Source: Epiperipatus broadwayi | Lineage: Eukaryota > Onychophora > Udeonychophora > Euonychophora > Peripatidae | Direction of reading: 5' to 3' | DNA: 64,000 nt | Assembly (NCBI GenBank): GCA_028023455.1 | Contig: JAQFVV010006272.1 | Coordinates: 1,504,586-1,568,585 of the forward strand | Shown: one piece after another, positions 12,463-23,957 of the stretch | How positions within the stretch are numbered: position 1 is the stretch's first letter | Layout: the number at the start of each line of letters is the position of its first letter | Notes under the pieces: generated by a model | What the model saw: only the letters and a program-made list of their open reading frames with translations | The model's database searches: none | What the model was told of the DNA's origin: nothing | Translations under genes and position numbers: made by a program

Positions 12463-12730
12463 GTAATACATATATGCACATACCCAATTATCTAAGTGAA
12501 GGAAATTTACAAGCTTGGAAATAAAATATACTTAAGTTAAAATAATAACACAACAGGTTAAACATAACCATTTTGGAATAAACAGGGTGGAAGTTATATG
12601 TGTATATGTGTGTGCTTAACATTCCTAGATGACCAAATAAACATATAAACTGGTTCAAACCCTATTTTTAAGGTCTGTAATGTCATCAGGCACTGAAGTT
12701 AAATATGTACTACAGATTTACCACTTCACA

Positions 12731-12740
12731 TTCCCCTAAT
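12731..12740 (-). promoter_or_regulatory. E4 polypurine tract
   Basis: On the minus strand ATTAGGGGAA directly precedes the LTR start TGTGAAG. E3 has a similar GGAGGGGAATA before its 3' LTR. Confidence 0.6.
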
Positions 12741-12741
12741 T

Positions 12742-13008
12742 AGAGAAACAAACAAAAAAAATTGTTAAAAAAATGATTTTACTTACACCTTTAAAAATTG
12801 TTATACCAAGTGGCAAAAAAACACATGGTCAACTAATAATAACAATCTAGTCTGTCTATTCCCCACTACTCTTATGTTTATGCCTCACTTCATGGAATTC
12901 TAACTACAATGTTTTAACAGGGATCTCCCTATTCTCTTAAGTCTTTTTAAAAATCAATGGTCTGTCCTGATGTGTTATGTTGTCCTATCAATCTCAAAAC
13001 ACTTTTTA
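12742..13008. other. E4 spacer between pol and the 3' LTR
   Basis: Non-coding, about 270 bp, AT-rich. Nothing further is recognised. Confidence 0.6.
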
Positions 13009-13980
13009 CTATACTTTCACTAAGATGGGTGGTATATATGGCTTTAACTGGCGTGCATTGTAGGTGCCTTTAATTACTTCTTCTTTTAAAAGGAAAGCAT
13101 TTTCTCCACATTTCTTCTTAATTATATAAGGACCTTTATACAAAGGGAAAAATTTGTGGAACTCTTGGCGATGCTTAGGAACTTTAAGCCACACTTGATC
13201 CCCTACACAAAATCTATGATGAGGAATATGCCCCTTTCTAATTCTAATTTTGGCCATATGAGCTAACCTTGACTGAGCATGTTGCTGGTCACATTTTTGA
13301 TCAATACAAACATCCTCATCTGGTAAGGATTTGAAAATCTCTGGGCATGGTTTGCCAAAGTGAAGACGCCTTGGCGTAAAACCTGTTGATTGATTAACTG
13401 ACTGGTTAATGAAATATGTTATCTTCTTGGTATTGTTGACCCAACCTCTATGATTCTCAGAAGTATAGGTGCGGAATAGTCAGTTTATCCCTTTCATTAC
13501 ACACTCACATAAGTTAGATTGGAGGTTTCTAACCGATGTGAGATGATGTGTTAGTCCTTGTCGAAGAATCCAGGCTCTCCACTCCTTGGATGTGAATGCG
13601 AAACCATGGTCTGATAGCAAAATTTCAGGTTTACCTACTTCAGAGAATTGTTTGTTTTGTAAAACCTGAATCGCATTTATGGAATCTGCTCGTGGTACCG
13701 GATATGCTTGAGCATATTTGGAAAAAATGTCATAAGTAACTAACAGATACTGGAAGCGTCTAAATGTGGGCAAAGAACTGTAATGATCTATAGCCAATAA
13801 TTCATTTGGCTTGGAAGCAACAATAGGAATAATTGCCCCTGCATATGATTTCGTAAGGTGCTTTGACTTTGCATATAAAGAACACCCTCTTAATATGGGC
13901 AAAATTTGAGAATACATTCCTGGCCATTAAAACCTATGTCTCACTACCTATTCTGTTTTTCTGGGTCCATAATGTCCAAG
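13009..13980 (-). pseudogene. pol: E4 pol, integrase portion (broken)
   Basis: On the minus strand the zinc-binding half (GMYSQILPILRGCSLYAKSK) leads into the core. The core has LLAIDHYSSLPTF, LSDHGFAFTSKEW and NLCECVM, so the D, D and E positions are present. The frame stops at about 13480 and resumes at 13257-13009 with the C-terminal part DQVWLKVPKHRQEF, YKGPYIIKKKCGENAF and GTYNARQLKPYIPP, a GPY/F module. A C-x2-C Cys appears replaced (CSLYAKS, where E1 has CEICARS). The region between the two frames is decayed by frameshifts and stops. Confidence 0.85.
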
Positions 13981-15752
13981 ACTTTGACGAGTGGCATTTA
14001 TAATGTTTCCTCATCGGATATGGTACTATGATCTTCCACAGATTATCCCCTTTTTTGTCCTAATATGTAATATTCCTTCCCTTATTTGATACTGATGTAT
14101 TCTTTTAGTCCTTGGTTGTTAAGTATTTTCTTCTCTTTTCCTTAATATAACATGAATGATATTGCCATTCTGGATATCCCTTTCCTGACAATATCGAATA
14201 TTTCTTAAATCAAACTCGGTGAATATCTCATTAGCTATAATCATTACCTTTTCAGTTTGGTCTGCAAGTTCCAGATTCGGAAGTGACATTGGTATGGGAT
14301 TCTGACTTAATATATCTGCAACTATATTTTCATGGCCTGGGCAATAAACTATAAATTTTTGTAAAATGAGGCTCCACCTTATGAGCCTTTCATTTGTAAG
14401 GAAACATTTTATTTAAAAATTCCAAACATTTGTGGTCAGTGACTATGATAACTTCAGATCCCAAGAGAAATTGCCGAAACTTTTGGCATGCCCAAACAAT
14501 GGCAAGTGTTTCTTGTTCGGTTGTAGTATAATTATTCTCTACTCCTTTTAATGTCTTGCTACAAAAATACAATACCTTAAGTTTTCCTTCCTCATCCACT
14601 TGAAACAGTACAGCTCCCAAACCTTTTCTACTGCTGTCAGTCTAGACATAGAATGGACGATTGAAGTTAGGACGATGAAGTATCACAGTGTCAAGAAATT
14701 TCCTTTTAATATCAAGAAATTTCCTTTTAATATTGAAGAATTCTTGATCATGTACATTGCTCCAATTCCAGTTTTGCCCCTTCCATGGTAAATATACCAT
14801 GTTGGACGTTTCCTGAGCGAAACCAGGATAAAATTTCTGGTAGAAATTACATAAATCCAAGAAAGATCGGATATGTTTGCGATTAGTTGGGTGTGGAAAA
14901 TCTTCTATTGCCTTGATTTTATCTGGGTGTGCTCATATTCCTTGCTTACCAATTAGATGACCCAAGAAGGCTATTTCCCTGAGACCAAATGAACTCTTTT
15001 TTAAATTTATGGTGTTCTCTTTAGTACACTCCTTAAAAACATTTCTAAATATGTTAAATGTTCCATTGGATTCCTAGATGCAATCACGATGTCATCAACA
15101 TATGAAACCAAATGTTTTTGCCAAGTCTTCTGATAAAACTTGGCTTAGACATCTCACAAGTCCGGCTCCACTATTTATAAGTCCGAATGGCACTCTTTTG
15201 AATACATGAGTTTGCCCATTATAACGGAATGATGTGTACTTACAGTCTCTTGGGTCTAAAACCATTTGCCAATAACTAGCAGTAAGATCTATGGTGGAAA
15301 ACAGGCATTTTCCTGCTAACTTTACAAATAACTTGTGCTGGAGGAGGTATGTCATGTTCCAGAATGGTCATACTATTCAACTTCTGGGCATCTCAGCACA
15401 ATCAAATAGTACCATTTTTCTTTTTAACAACTACTAATGGATTATTATATGGTGAAGGGCTTCTCTCAATGATGTTCCACTTTACCATTTGATGGATTTG
15501 TTTTTCAACTTCCTCATTGTACTGGAACAAAATTGGATAAGTTCGCGAATGCAAATACGAATCTTCCTTAACACGAATCCGGTGTGTGTAACCTTTAATT
15601 TCTCCTGGGACAGTTGAAAATATTTGTCTATTCTCCATCAAGATTTTTGCCAACTGATCTCGATCCTTGAACTTGGTTAGAGCAGATCCTTGAACTTTTT
15701 CCATGATCAGTGCAGTATTGACAGGTTGTGTTAAACACCCCACCTTCAACAC
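13981..15752 (-). pseudogene. pol: E4 pol, RT-RNase H portion (broken)
   Basis: Minus-strand pieces in order: 15752-15402 (RT N-terminal part, with YPILFQYNEEVEKQIHQMVK and IIERSPSPYNNPLVVVKKKN) and 15355-15095 (LFSTIDLTASYWQMVL, FGLINSGAGLVRCL). YVDD is then encoded at 15102-15091 in another frame. RNase H pieces are 14860-14642 and 14620-14390 (MGAVLFQVDEEGKLKVLYF, TTTEQETLAIVWACQKFRQF, TDHKCLEFLN). Frameshifts lie just before YVDD and between the RT and RNase H parts. A 21-bp duplication at about 14695-14735 repeats IKRKFLD. Inactive copy. Confidence 0.85.
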
Positions 15753-15764
15753 TGGAGGTTCATT

Positions 15765-16236
15765 TTATGTATTGAACTTTACAGGTTTTCCATTTATCAC
15801 ACACATCCTCTCTGGAAAATTTATAATACATTGTTGCTGGGTGAAGAAATCAGTTCCCAAAACCATTTCATGTATAAGTCCAGCCGCAAACAGAAATGAG
15901 TGTCCTATTAATTCTTCACATAACCTCACTTCTAACCAAATATGGTTGTCAACAGTGACCCTTCTTCCATTGGCTAGCATTAAGTGTATAGGGCATGTTG
16001 GAAGTTCCATTATATTTTTCTATTGACTACTGTACCTGATGAACCATGATTTTGAAACGAGACACTCGACTCCTGGAGTCTAGTAGTGCGATGATGTTAT
16101 GGGTTCCTACACTAACATTCACAGTTGGATATAAGTCCTGAACTCCATTTATTTTTGTTTGGCCAATTTTGTGAATGAGTGTAGTGATGGGGTTATTATC
16201 ATAAGTTGATATGTTCCTTTTTTTCTGGGGTGCCAC
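15765..16236 (-). pseudogene. pol: E4 pol, protease portion (broken, active site altered)
   Basis: The minus-strand frame 16236-16027 contains NVSVGTHNIIALLDSRSRVS, where related elements have LIDSGSQ. The catalytic triplet DSG reads DSR, so the protease would be inactive. The second half continues in the frame 16010-15765 (LANGRRVTVDN, then AGLIHEMVLGTDFFTQQ, the flap-to-C-terminal region shared with E3 MPGLIHEAIIGADF). Confidence 0.8.
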
Positions 16237-17652
16237 AGATAGGAACGGCCTAATGGGACCCCTGAAACTTTTCTGACATCTTTCCTTTTAACGCAGTTTG
16301 GTTTTGTTGAGTTTTCCAGTTATAATTCCTACTTTCATTGTTTATCCTAATCATCTGGACCCTGGGCTCATCTACCCTTTGTGACTTTTGTGGTCATTCT
16401 GGGGTAAGGTGACCATAATCTATTGAGGTCAGGAGATATTTCATTTGTTCCACATCTGTGATCTAGCTTCCTAGCATTATTTTCTGTACCCATGGTGGCA
16501 TGTTATGATGGATGGTCATAATAATTCAAGCATCAGAGTAAGCAAATGCTGTCAAAAACCTAAATCTGGCAACTTGGCGCACAAAAAACTGAGTATGAGT
16601 CTCTCTAGAGCTAGGCTTATATTTTTCTGTAGGTAAGGTGTACAGATTTCCATCCTGTCACTCTTCATTCCAATAACTCTGAAGAAGAGCTGCTCTGTAA
16701 TTCCCGAAGGTCCGATGCTTTTCTTGCAAGGATTTCCACCCTCCTTTGCTGCTCCCTTTAAATAATGGTTCACAATGGCTACTTGTTCTTCATGACTGGC
16801 AGGATTAAAAAGAAAAGCACCTTAAGACTTCCCAAGTACTCTTGTGGACTGTTCTCTGGGGTCTCCATGAAAATGTTGAATCTATATAAATTTTGACATG
16901 GTTAAAATTTCCTCTCGGATTAAATTGGAAATTATTTACATCATAACTCCTCTCTGCAATGACTGGCTCATTATTCATCATTATATTCCCAAATTCCATT
17001 TCCGGTTGTTTTTTAAATTCTCCCTGTGGCAGATACTTACATTCTGGCTCTGCAAAAACCTAAATCTGGCAACTTGGCGCACAAAAAACTGAGTATGAGT
17101 CTCTCTAGAGCTAGGTTTATATTTTTCTGTAGGTAAGGTGTACAGATTTCCATCCTGTCACTCTTCATTCCAATAACTCTGAAGAAGAGCTGCTCTGTAA
17201 TTCCCGAAGGTCCGAGGCTTTTCTTGCAAGGATTTCCACCCTCCTTTGCTGCTCCCTTTAAATAATGGTTCGCAATGGCTACTTGTTCTTCATGACTGGC
17301 AGGATTAAAAAGAAAAGCACCTTAAGACTTCCCAAGTACTCTTGTGGACTGTTCTCCGGGGTCTCCATGAAAATGTTGTATCTATATAAATTTTGACATG
17401 TTAAAATTTCCTCTCGGATTAAATTGGAAATTATTTACATCATAACTCCTCTCTGCAATGACTGGCTCATTATTCATCATTATATTCCCAAATTTCCATT
17501 TCCGGTTGTTTTTTAAATTCTCCCTGTGGCAGATACTTACATTCTGGCTCTGGGTGTATTGTTTTAAATGGACAGTTCACTTCACCTAGATCTTCCAATA
17601 TCCCTTTCGGTACCAATTGGATCTGTTCCAATTCCTTGCGGAGACTTTCCAC
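16237..17652 (-). pseudogene. gag: E4 gag, capsid region carrying a 500-bp duplication (broken)
   Basis: Reading frames on the minus strand are short. They are placed as gag by their position between the coiled-coil N-terminal part (17582-18531) and protease, and by a segment with a basic, arginine-rich character. 17652-17470 reads MESLRKELEQIQLVPKGILE and 16999-16805 reads MEFGNIMMNNEPVIAERSYD. The two 500-bp copies put the same capsid segment in twice, so no continuous gag protein is possible. Function is inferred from position more than from motifs. Confidence 0.6.
16553..17552. repeat. Two-copy 500-bp tandem duplication in E4 gag
   Basis: Copy 1 is 16553-17052 and copy 2 is 17053-17552, both starting CAAAAACCTAAATCTGGCAA and ending ACATTCTGGCTCTG. 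By eye only about seven differences are visible (for example AGGCTTAT/AGGTTTAT and CGATGC/CGAGGC). The duplication is therefore younger than most of the decay. Confidence 0.95.
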
Positions 17653-18531
17653 TGTCTTTAAAATGCAATTGTATTTTCATTTGGGTTTCTTGAAGCGTGC
17701 TCTTAATTTCATTTATCTCCTTTTCTGATGTCTCATAATTATGTTTAGCTTTTTCTCCTTTCTCATAAAGTTGATTTCTAATTTCCCCCTGAGCAACTTG
17801 GAGATCTTTCAATTGTCCCTCGTGTTTTGTTACATCCTGTTGTGCTACTTTTAATATTGACTCGGAATGCTGAAATTGCTCCTGAATCTGTTGATAGTCC
17901 TCTTTTATTCCTTCTATAACAAGTGCTCTTTCTCCATGAAATTGTTTAACCCATTCTTCCATCTTCTGTTGTCTTTCAACTTGTTTTTCTAATAGACCCA
18001 GCATCATCTTCCTGGATTCTTCAGCCTCTTTCTCCTGTTCTTCAGCTTCTTTCTTTCATTCTTCAGCTTCTTTCTTCCAGAATTCTTCAGCTTCTTTCTT
18101 CTGTTCTTCAGCTTCTTTCTTTCATTTTCCAGCTTCTTTCTTTCATTCTTCAGATTCTTTCTTTCATTCTTCAGCTTCTTTCTTCCGGAATTTTTCAGCT
18201 TCTTTCTTCTGTTCTTCAGCTTCTTTCTTTCATTCTTCAGCTTCTTTCTTTAATAGACTCTGCATCATCATGAATAATTGGTGTTACTGTCAATGACCCC
18301 TGGTCCCTTATTCATGTTTCCCAATAAACATTCTGGCTCTTTAAATGTAATTTCTGGGCTTAGAATATCCATTGAATTAGTATCTCCCAGAAAGTCTTGT
18401 TCCAATTCCTTACTACTGCTTCCATTCTCATTTTCTAATTGGTCAGTCTCTTCCAATCTCTTGTGTCCATATTCTTCATTACTTATTTCATATTTTTCCA
18501 TTTTGTTGATATCGCTAATTCTGTGACTCAT
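17582..18531 (-). pseudogene. gag: E4 gag N-terminal coiled-coil region (broken)
   Basis: On the minus strand the first frame (18531-18268) starts MSHRISDINKMEKYEISNEE, an acidic segment. Next is a repeat-rich stretch (18270-18025) built of AAGAAAGAAGCTGAAGAA units, coding KKEAEE followed by Q, FW, FR or a TGA stop. The frame 18007-17582 then gives MMLGLLEKQVERQQKMEEW and a long charged helix (VIEGIKEDYQQIQEQFQHSE...). Heptad-like spacing predicts a coiled coil, as in E3 gag. At least four TGA codons in the repeat array break the frame. Confidence 0.75.
18025..18270 (-). repeat. Short-unit coding repeat array (KKEAEE units)
   Basis: About ten units of 21-24 bp, minus-strand consensus AAGAAAGAAGCTGAAGAA plus 3-6 variable bases. 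Flanking copies of ATGATGCTGGGTCTATTA and ATGATGCAGAGTCTATTA bracket the array. Confidence 0.9.
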
Positions 18532-20246
18532 TATTATTTGCTATGGGTTATTCATATCTATCCCTTTTCCTCAATCACCCCTATAGTACCATTTTCCCAC
18601 CATACCTACCACTTTCTTCCTGCTCTGCCCAACTTATATGATGCCTAACCACTTCATTATTTATGCCTACTCTTCTCCACTATTTGAATTTGCCTACATC
18701 ATTTAAGCTATATATTATATAAAACTATTAACTATCAATTCTATAACACAAAAATATATATATAATTTACCGTGCCTTCACTTCTTTTGCCACTTTTCCA
18801 TCTGTTCTCTTTGCATCTGGAATTGACTAAAAATTTTATTAGTAAATTGATAATACAAAGTATAACAGTAAGCTAAAGCAAAGTGTGATTTTCTCTCTTT
18901 TTAAATATTTCCTTGTGTTTGAATCTCACTCAATCTAAGTTACCTTATAACATGGAATCACCGGTTGGCAAAATTTATAATTGTATAAATACAAGAAACC
19001 ATACCAACATGGCAAGATTAATAACTTGTAACATAATATTTAGGTGATTCATGCTCACAGAGATGGATACCAACATTTCCTTTGCATTGATCAAATAATT
19101 CACAATTATTATACTAAATAAATATATATATTATTTTCAAAGCTATTTTGAAATCAGCAAGATATAGCCTTATATTTATCTCTGCAATAATCTGTAACAG
19201 CTATAAAATTTATTTCACATAAATAAATTTTATGTATACATAAAATAAGTTGATTTATATTATATTTCAGTAAAATCAAGCCAAAAAATATTATCATCAT
19301 ACAAGAATGTAAGTTATACAACATGGATTGCCATAATTTAGAGTAAAACAATTTACTTCATAAATAATTATTACTTACTACAAACTGACAATGTGTGACT
19401 AACCTAAGTTTGAATATAGGAATTTAACTCAACCATCTATAACATTTCCAAGAAGTGTGAGGATATCACAAAAATGTCAAAATTAATATTCTTTCCAATA
19501 ACCTTTATTTATCGATATCAATTTCACTTTTGCTAGCATAAGAATATATAAACCATTAAAGCATTTTGCCAACTGCATCTGGCTGCTTGGTGTTACATAA
19601 AAGGTCTTCACCTGCTTCGAGGTTATTCTAGAATCAATGTCATTGAAGCGTAATGTCCACTGCATCGGACCGCTTGACATACAATTTTCAATTAAGGTCT
19701 TCATCTGCTTTGAGGCTACTAATAATAGGAAATGAACATTTAAAATATCTGCTAGCAAGCAATATTTTTTAAATTAAAAAATTTAACATGATATCGATAT
19801 TGGCTACTTCTAAATATCAAAACTGAAATATACACTACTTAATTTTGACAAAGAAAAAATTATTTCTTTCATCTATTCTATTCCCTGCTTCAATCTACTC
19901 TTACTACTTTTCAAACACTTTAATTTTCTTTCTCATTATTGTCACTAATGCATATTAACAAATGTATAATACATTGAGATAGTATAAGACACATATTAAT
20001 TAATTTATATATATATATTAACCATCTTACTACTTTTTAAATAATTATTTTGATTAACAATACTGTTTTACTCATATAACTTACGGTATTTAACAAACAA
20101 AATTTATTAATGAACCAAGCCCCAATGATCAAGTCATCAAAAACATAAGCGCTCTACAGGGTGTAAGATTTAATTAATAGAGGCCTCAGTGATTGAGCCA
20201 ACAACAAGATAAGCAGTCTACAGGGTGTGAGATTTAATTAATCGAA
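18532..20246 (-). other. E4 5' leader, non-coding
   Basis: A 1.7-kb interval between the PBS and gag without a supported gene. It contains an 87-bp tandem duplication (19554-19725) and a 64-bp tandem duplication next to the PBS (20115-20255). Confidence 0.6.
19554..19725. repeat. 87-bp diverged tandem duplication
   Basis: Units start CATTAAAGCATTTTGCCAAC (19554) and CATTGAAGCGTAATGTCCAC (19641). Both contain ACTGCATC, a GCTTG core and AGGTCTTCAYCTGCTT, then GAGG. Confidence 0.85.
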
Positions 20247-20255
20247 GCCCCACAT
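20115..20255. repeat. 64-bp tandem units overlapping the E4 PBS
   Basis: Units from about 20115 and about 20179 share CTACAGGGTGTRAGATTTAA and TTAATMGARGCC. The third, partial unit contributes GAAGCCCCAC, the end of the functional-looking PBS. Confidence 0.85.
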
Positions 20256-20264
20256 TGGGCACCA
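20247..20264 (-). promoter_or_regulatory. E4 primer binding site, tRNA-Lys type
   Basis: The minus strand reads TGGTGCCCAATGTGGGGC, 16 of 18 matches to the known tRNA-Lys1,2 primer site TGGCGCCCAACGTGGGGC. It fixes the element's polarity and places the end of the 5' LTR just beyond it. Confidence 0.75.
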
Positions 20265-20292
20265 AGCCTGGGAAAAAAATCCTGTAGCAGTC

Positions 20293-20329
20293 AGAATTGT
20301 ATGTTCATTTAACAAGGTTTAAAATCTAT
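20293..20329 (-). repeat. Remnant of the E4 5' LTR end
   Basis: 37 bp matching 9802-9838 with two mismatches (AGAATTGTATGYTCATTTAA and onward). Similarity ends abruptly at 20330, so most of this LTR is deleted or replaced. Confidence 0.55.
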
Positions 20330-23238
20330 AAGATTTTGGTGTGTCATATTCTGAATAAGAATTATCATTATTTAAATAAATAAATCATTTAAAATTATAA
20401 TGTACAAAATATATTACAAGTTTAATTTTGAATTTTGTGGATCGAATCTTATGGTAGTGATTAGATCAATAATAACAAGGACAACAAGTTTTATAAAAAC
20501 AACTTTAACAAATTTATTCTATTCTAGGAGACAATTATGTACAAAAAAATATTTACAGACTTAAAAAAAACTCATAAATATTATATTAAAATAATATATA
20601 CAAAATTAAAATAAAAGAAAGTTTAAGTTAGATTTTCAATCTTAAAAAAATCATAAATATGTAAGCTTTCATTCTGGCTTATGAATTTTTATTCAGGAAT
20701 ACATATCATGTAGAATTACTCTAATTATATTATGCACCTATATTAGGTTTATTACTAGATCAATTACTAATCAATATTAATTTACTTTCAGTAAATATAA
20801 AAAATATTTGGCATAAATATTTATTAATTAAAAAAAACATATTCTTAGGTTTATTCTAGGTTAATGAAAAATAAACTAATAAAATAATGCTTATTCATAT
20901 AGAAAAATAATAGTTTGTTTGGCACCATTCTAAGTTTATGGTGTGTGTTTTGTGTTCAAAACAACATAAAACATAAATTTTAAAGTAAAATATAAGCATT
21001 TATACATTAAGATATTCTTCAATTGATGTTTCATTGTAAAAAATGCATTGTTCTACAAAAATGTTGTCAATTTATGAAAAAGCAAAAGTATCAAAAATGT
21101 TTGAAAAATATAAATTAGGAACAGTTATAATTCCTTTATCATCAAAACATTTCAAAATATTAAACAAAATTATGATTCTTTTACTATTTTTATCATCAGC
21201 ATTATGCATTCAATATCATTTGCATTTCTTCTCACTAAAAAAAACCCTATCTTGCATTCTTTAAAACAATTCATATCTTTCTAAATTTATCCATTATTCA
21301 TCTTTCAAAAAAAATACAAGACTACATAATGTGTTACTAATGAAATTCCAATAGTGATACAATGCCTACATGAAGGAATAACTAGAGTAAAGACTTTATA
21401 CTATAAAATAATTCAATGATCCACATGGAAATCAGTGTGAAGAAACTGATATGACCTCAACTAATACCATAGGAAATAATGTCTTGGCTTTATTTTAGCA
21501 CTTACAGATCAATTAAATACAAATGTCAAAACACTGTCCATGGAAATAAATACAAAGTATGTTAACTGTATTTGCATAGTAACTTCTTAGATATAATATA
21601 GGCTAATTTTCCTATCTTCTTAACACATCCTATAAATATAAGCATTCAGGGTTTCATTTTCTTGCTTCCCTGTCACTACCATTTAAAAAATTTCAAATAG
21701 ATTTAGACAATCAACATTGTAAAATAACTAAACAAATTTCCCAATGATAAATAAAGTTACAGATTACTTTATCCAACCATGACTACTATAAGAAAAGATT
21801 TTATACACAAACTTATCCACAAATACAAATGAGTTTGATTTAAAATATTCATTCATTATCAGGTATAGTTTATTTAGCAAAAGATCATATAAAAATCATG
21901 ATCATTAATTAAGTTATAATGATCTTTATAATAAAAATATATGCATATTTTCTCATAGCTTATCTCATAAAATAAAAGAAAAATCTATGTGTTATTAACT
22001 CACACATCCATATGTTCATTCATTCACATAGCATAAGATTTTTTTTTTAAAATTACAAGCAATTCTAAAAAAAAGAAATATATATATATACATCATGTAA
22101 TAATTATAACCATTTAAATTACCTATGTGATTTGCCATTTGCAATCACATGTTTTGAAGTCTTCTGGTCCAATTTCCATAAAATATAACAAAAAATTACA
22201 AATAACATTCATACAAATGTTCAGCAAAACTAATATAATTTAAAGAAATGTTTTAAAAGTTTTGTTTTTTTAAAAAATTGTTAAAAGTTTAAAGTGAATA
22301 TGATTATAATTAAAAGTTCCTAAAATATAACATTTCCTGTAACCTATAAATAAATTATAATTTTGGGACATAATTATTAAAGAATGCATTTATGCAATAT
22401 TAAACAATATATTGGAAGATGAACACCTCATTATTTCATTCATGAGTTAAACAGATGTATTATTTCATCCTCCTTCACATCAACAGATTTAATTGTCCTC
22501 CTTGGTTAGACTTTTTGTCAGCTTAAAAGTTTTGATTTTATTATTAAATCTTTATTCTACAACAAAATCCCGAAATTTAACTGTATTTGGTAGTAATATA
22601 TGTTTGCAAATAAACAAAATTCTAAAAATTCATATAAAAATTTTGAAAACAATGAAAAAATGAGTTATAACAACAATAGATGCCTTCACCATTGAGCAGA
22701 TGTCAGAGCAAAGTCACTCTTTTTTAATTGAAATTTGTTTTTAAAATGTAAACAAAAAATATTAATCTCTGATAAAATTACCAAATATTGCTTTAAAATG
22801 TCTAATTTTTTCAATTTCTATGTGGAATTCCATCTTAAGTTAGGCTAAAATATTGATTTCTAAACTCTTATAAAACTAAGTTGTGATTTGCAGACTTAAT
22901 TCAAATGAATGATTTTCCAATTAATTTTTGGATAATTATAAAAATTTTAAATATATTAAAATAAATATGCAAAAAAAATCATATAGAATCACTTTAAAAA
23001 GAATTTTAAAATGAAATGAAAACATTTAAATTGCTAAAAATATTGTAGTTGTTTGTAGTTTAGTACATTATCTCAAATGATAACTTTTTTAACATTTAAT
23101 AATCACTAGAATATACATGTCATATTTGAATAACCATTTTAAAAAATCATAAGAGAACTCCTTTATAAATCCCCAGGATATATTAGTAACAATGTCAGAT
23201 CATATTACCACAATCATAGTATTTGTTAGAGTAGTCAA
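20330..23238. other. AT-rich region without a recognised gene
   Basis: Long poly-A/T-rich sequence with TA runs (about 22078-22091). No supported open frame, RNA gene or repeat longer than 50 bp was seen by eye. Confidence 0.5.
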
Positions 23239-23302
23239 TTATGGCTTTGAAATCTCAGCAATTTCTAAGACTTTGCTAGCAATTAGGCATAGTACTTTTA
23301 TG
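23239..23302 (-). CDS. Candidate terminal coding exon (same host gene as 25099-25315)
   Basis: On the minus strand an acceptor CATTTAG precedes C plus 20 sense codons and a TAA (stop at 23241-23239), giving IKVLCLIASKVLEIAEISKP. The exon supplies one base, which fits the two-base overhang left by the upstream exon 25099-25315. The frame across the junction is therefore open and ends in a stop. The polypyrimidine tract is poor and no AATAAA was spotted nearby. The peptide is not recognised. This is the weakest member of the gene model. Confidence 0.22.
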
Positions 23303-23957
23303 CTAAATGCCTAGATAGTTTCGTTTTGCATAATCAAAAAATAATTCAGAATTATTTTTTTTAATGAAAGATTATTTAACTTTTAAAAAAACTTTTAACA
23401 ACTCTGTATAATGAAAATAAAGAAGCAATAATTATTTTTAGTCAAAAACTATTTTTGGATGATCCACAAAATTTATGCTAATTTGCTAATATAATAGATT
23501 TAAATACATATAAGTATTTAAATGAATAAATATATTGATCTTGCAGTAATTAAGTAACTGACTACATAACTAAAATTTTATTTATCAATTAATTCCCATC
23601 TAAAACAACAATAAATATTAGTATTAACTGAATAAAATTAATGTATATAGACCTCATTCTCATTACTCAACACCATTTAACTCCTTCAGTCAATGACAAT
23701 ACATATATTAAACATATATTCATAATAAACAATCTTATGTTAGTAAAACGTGTTATTTGATAAAACAAGGCAAAAAAATAGTAGGACTAAGTGAAAATAA
23801 TATATCATCATAAATAGTGACTGGCAAATGCTTCCCTTCCTCCCTTTTAAAACACTTAAAAGCCTTTTACATAATTAAGATAAATAATAAAAATAAAGTG
23901 AGATTAATTTAAAAAATAATATATTCTAATTTCAATATAAAAAACTTAATTAAAAAT

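Larger units (their letters stand above)
9802..12730 (-). repeat. E4 3' LTR (about 2.9 kb)
   Basis: On the minus strand it begins TGTGAAGTGG directly after the purine tract. It ends near CATACAATTCT at about 9802, where similarity to the sequence next to the PBS stops. It contains a candidate TATA promoter and two internal tandem duplications. The left border is inferred from only 37 bp of shared sequence. Confidence 0.6.
9802..20329 (-). mobile_element. E4: decayed Ty3/gypsy LTR retrotransposon, antisense strand
   Basis: Read on the minus strand it contains a short 5' LTR remnant (20293-20329), a tRNA-Lys-type PBS (20247-20264), a 1.7-kb leader and gag (18531-16240). Then come protease, RT, RNase H and integrase (16236-13009), a polypurine tract (12740-12731) and a 3' LTR (12730-9802). 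The two LTR ends share 37 bp (9802-9838 and 20293-20329); beyond this the 5' LTR is missing. Frame breaks occur throughout. It is related to E1 and E3 by FGLINSGAGLVRCL and the GTYNARQLKPYIPP tail. Confidence 0.85.

Noticed and set aside
22123-22163. Small exon-like segment with an AG|GTAATT donor (minus strand, ...QKTSKHVIANGKSH)
   Set aside because: Its phase does not fit the 25099-25315 exon and the acceptor is weak.
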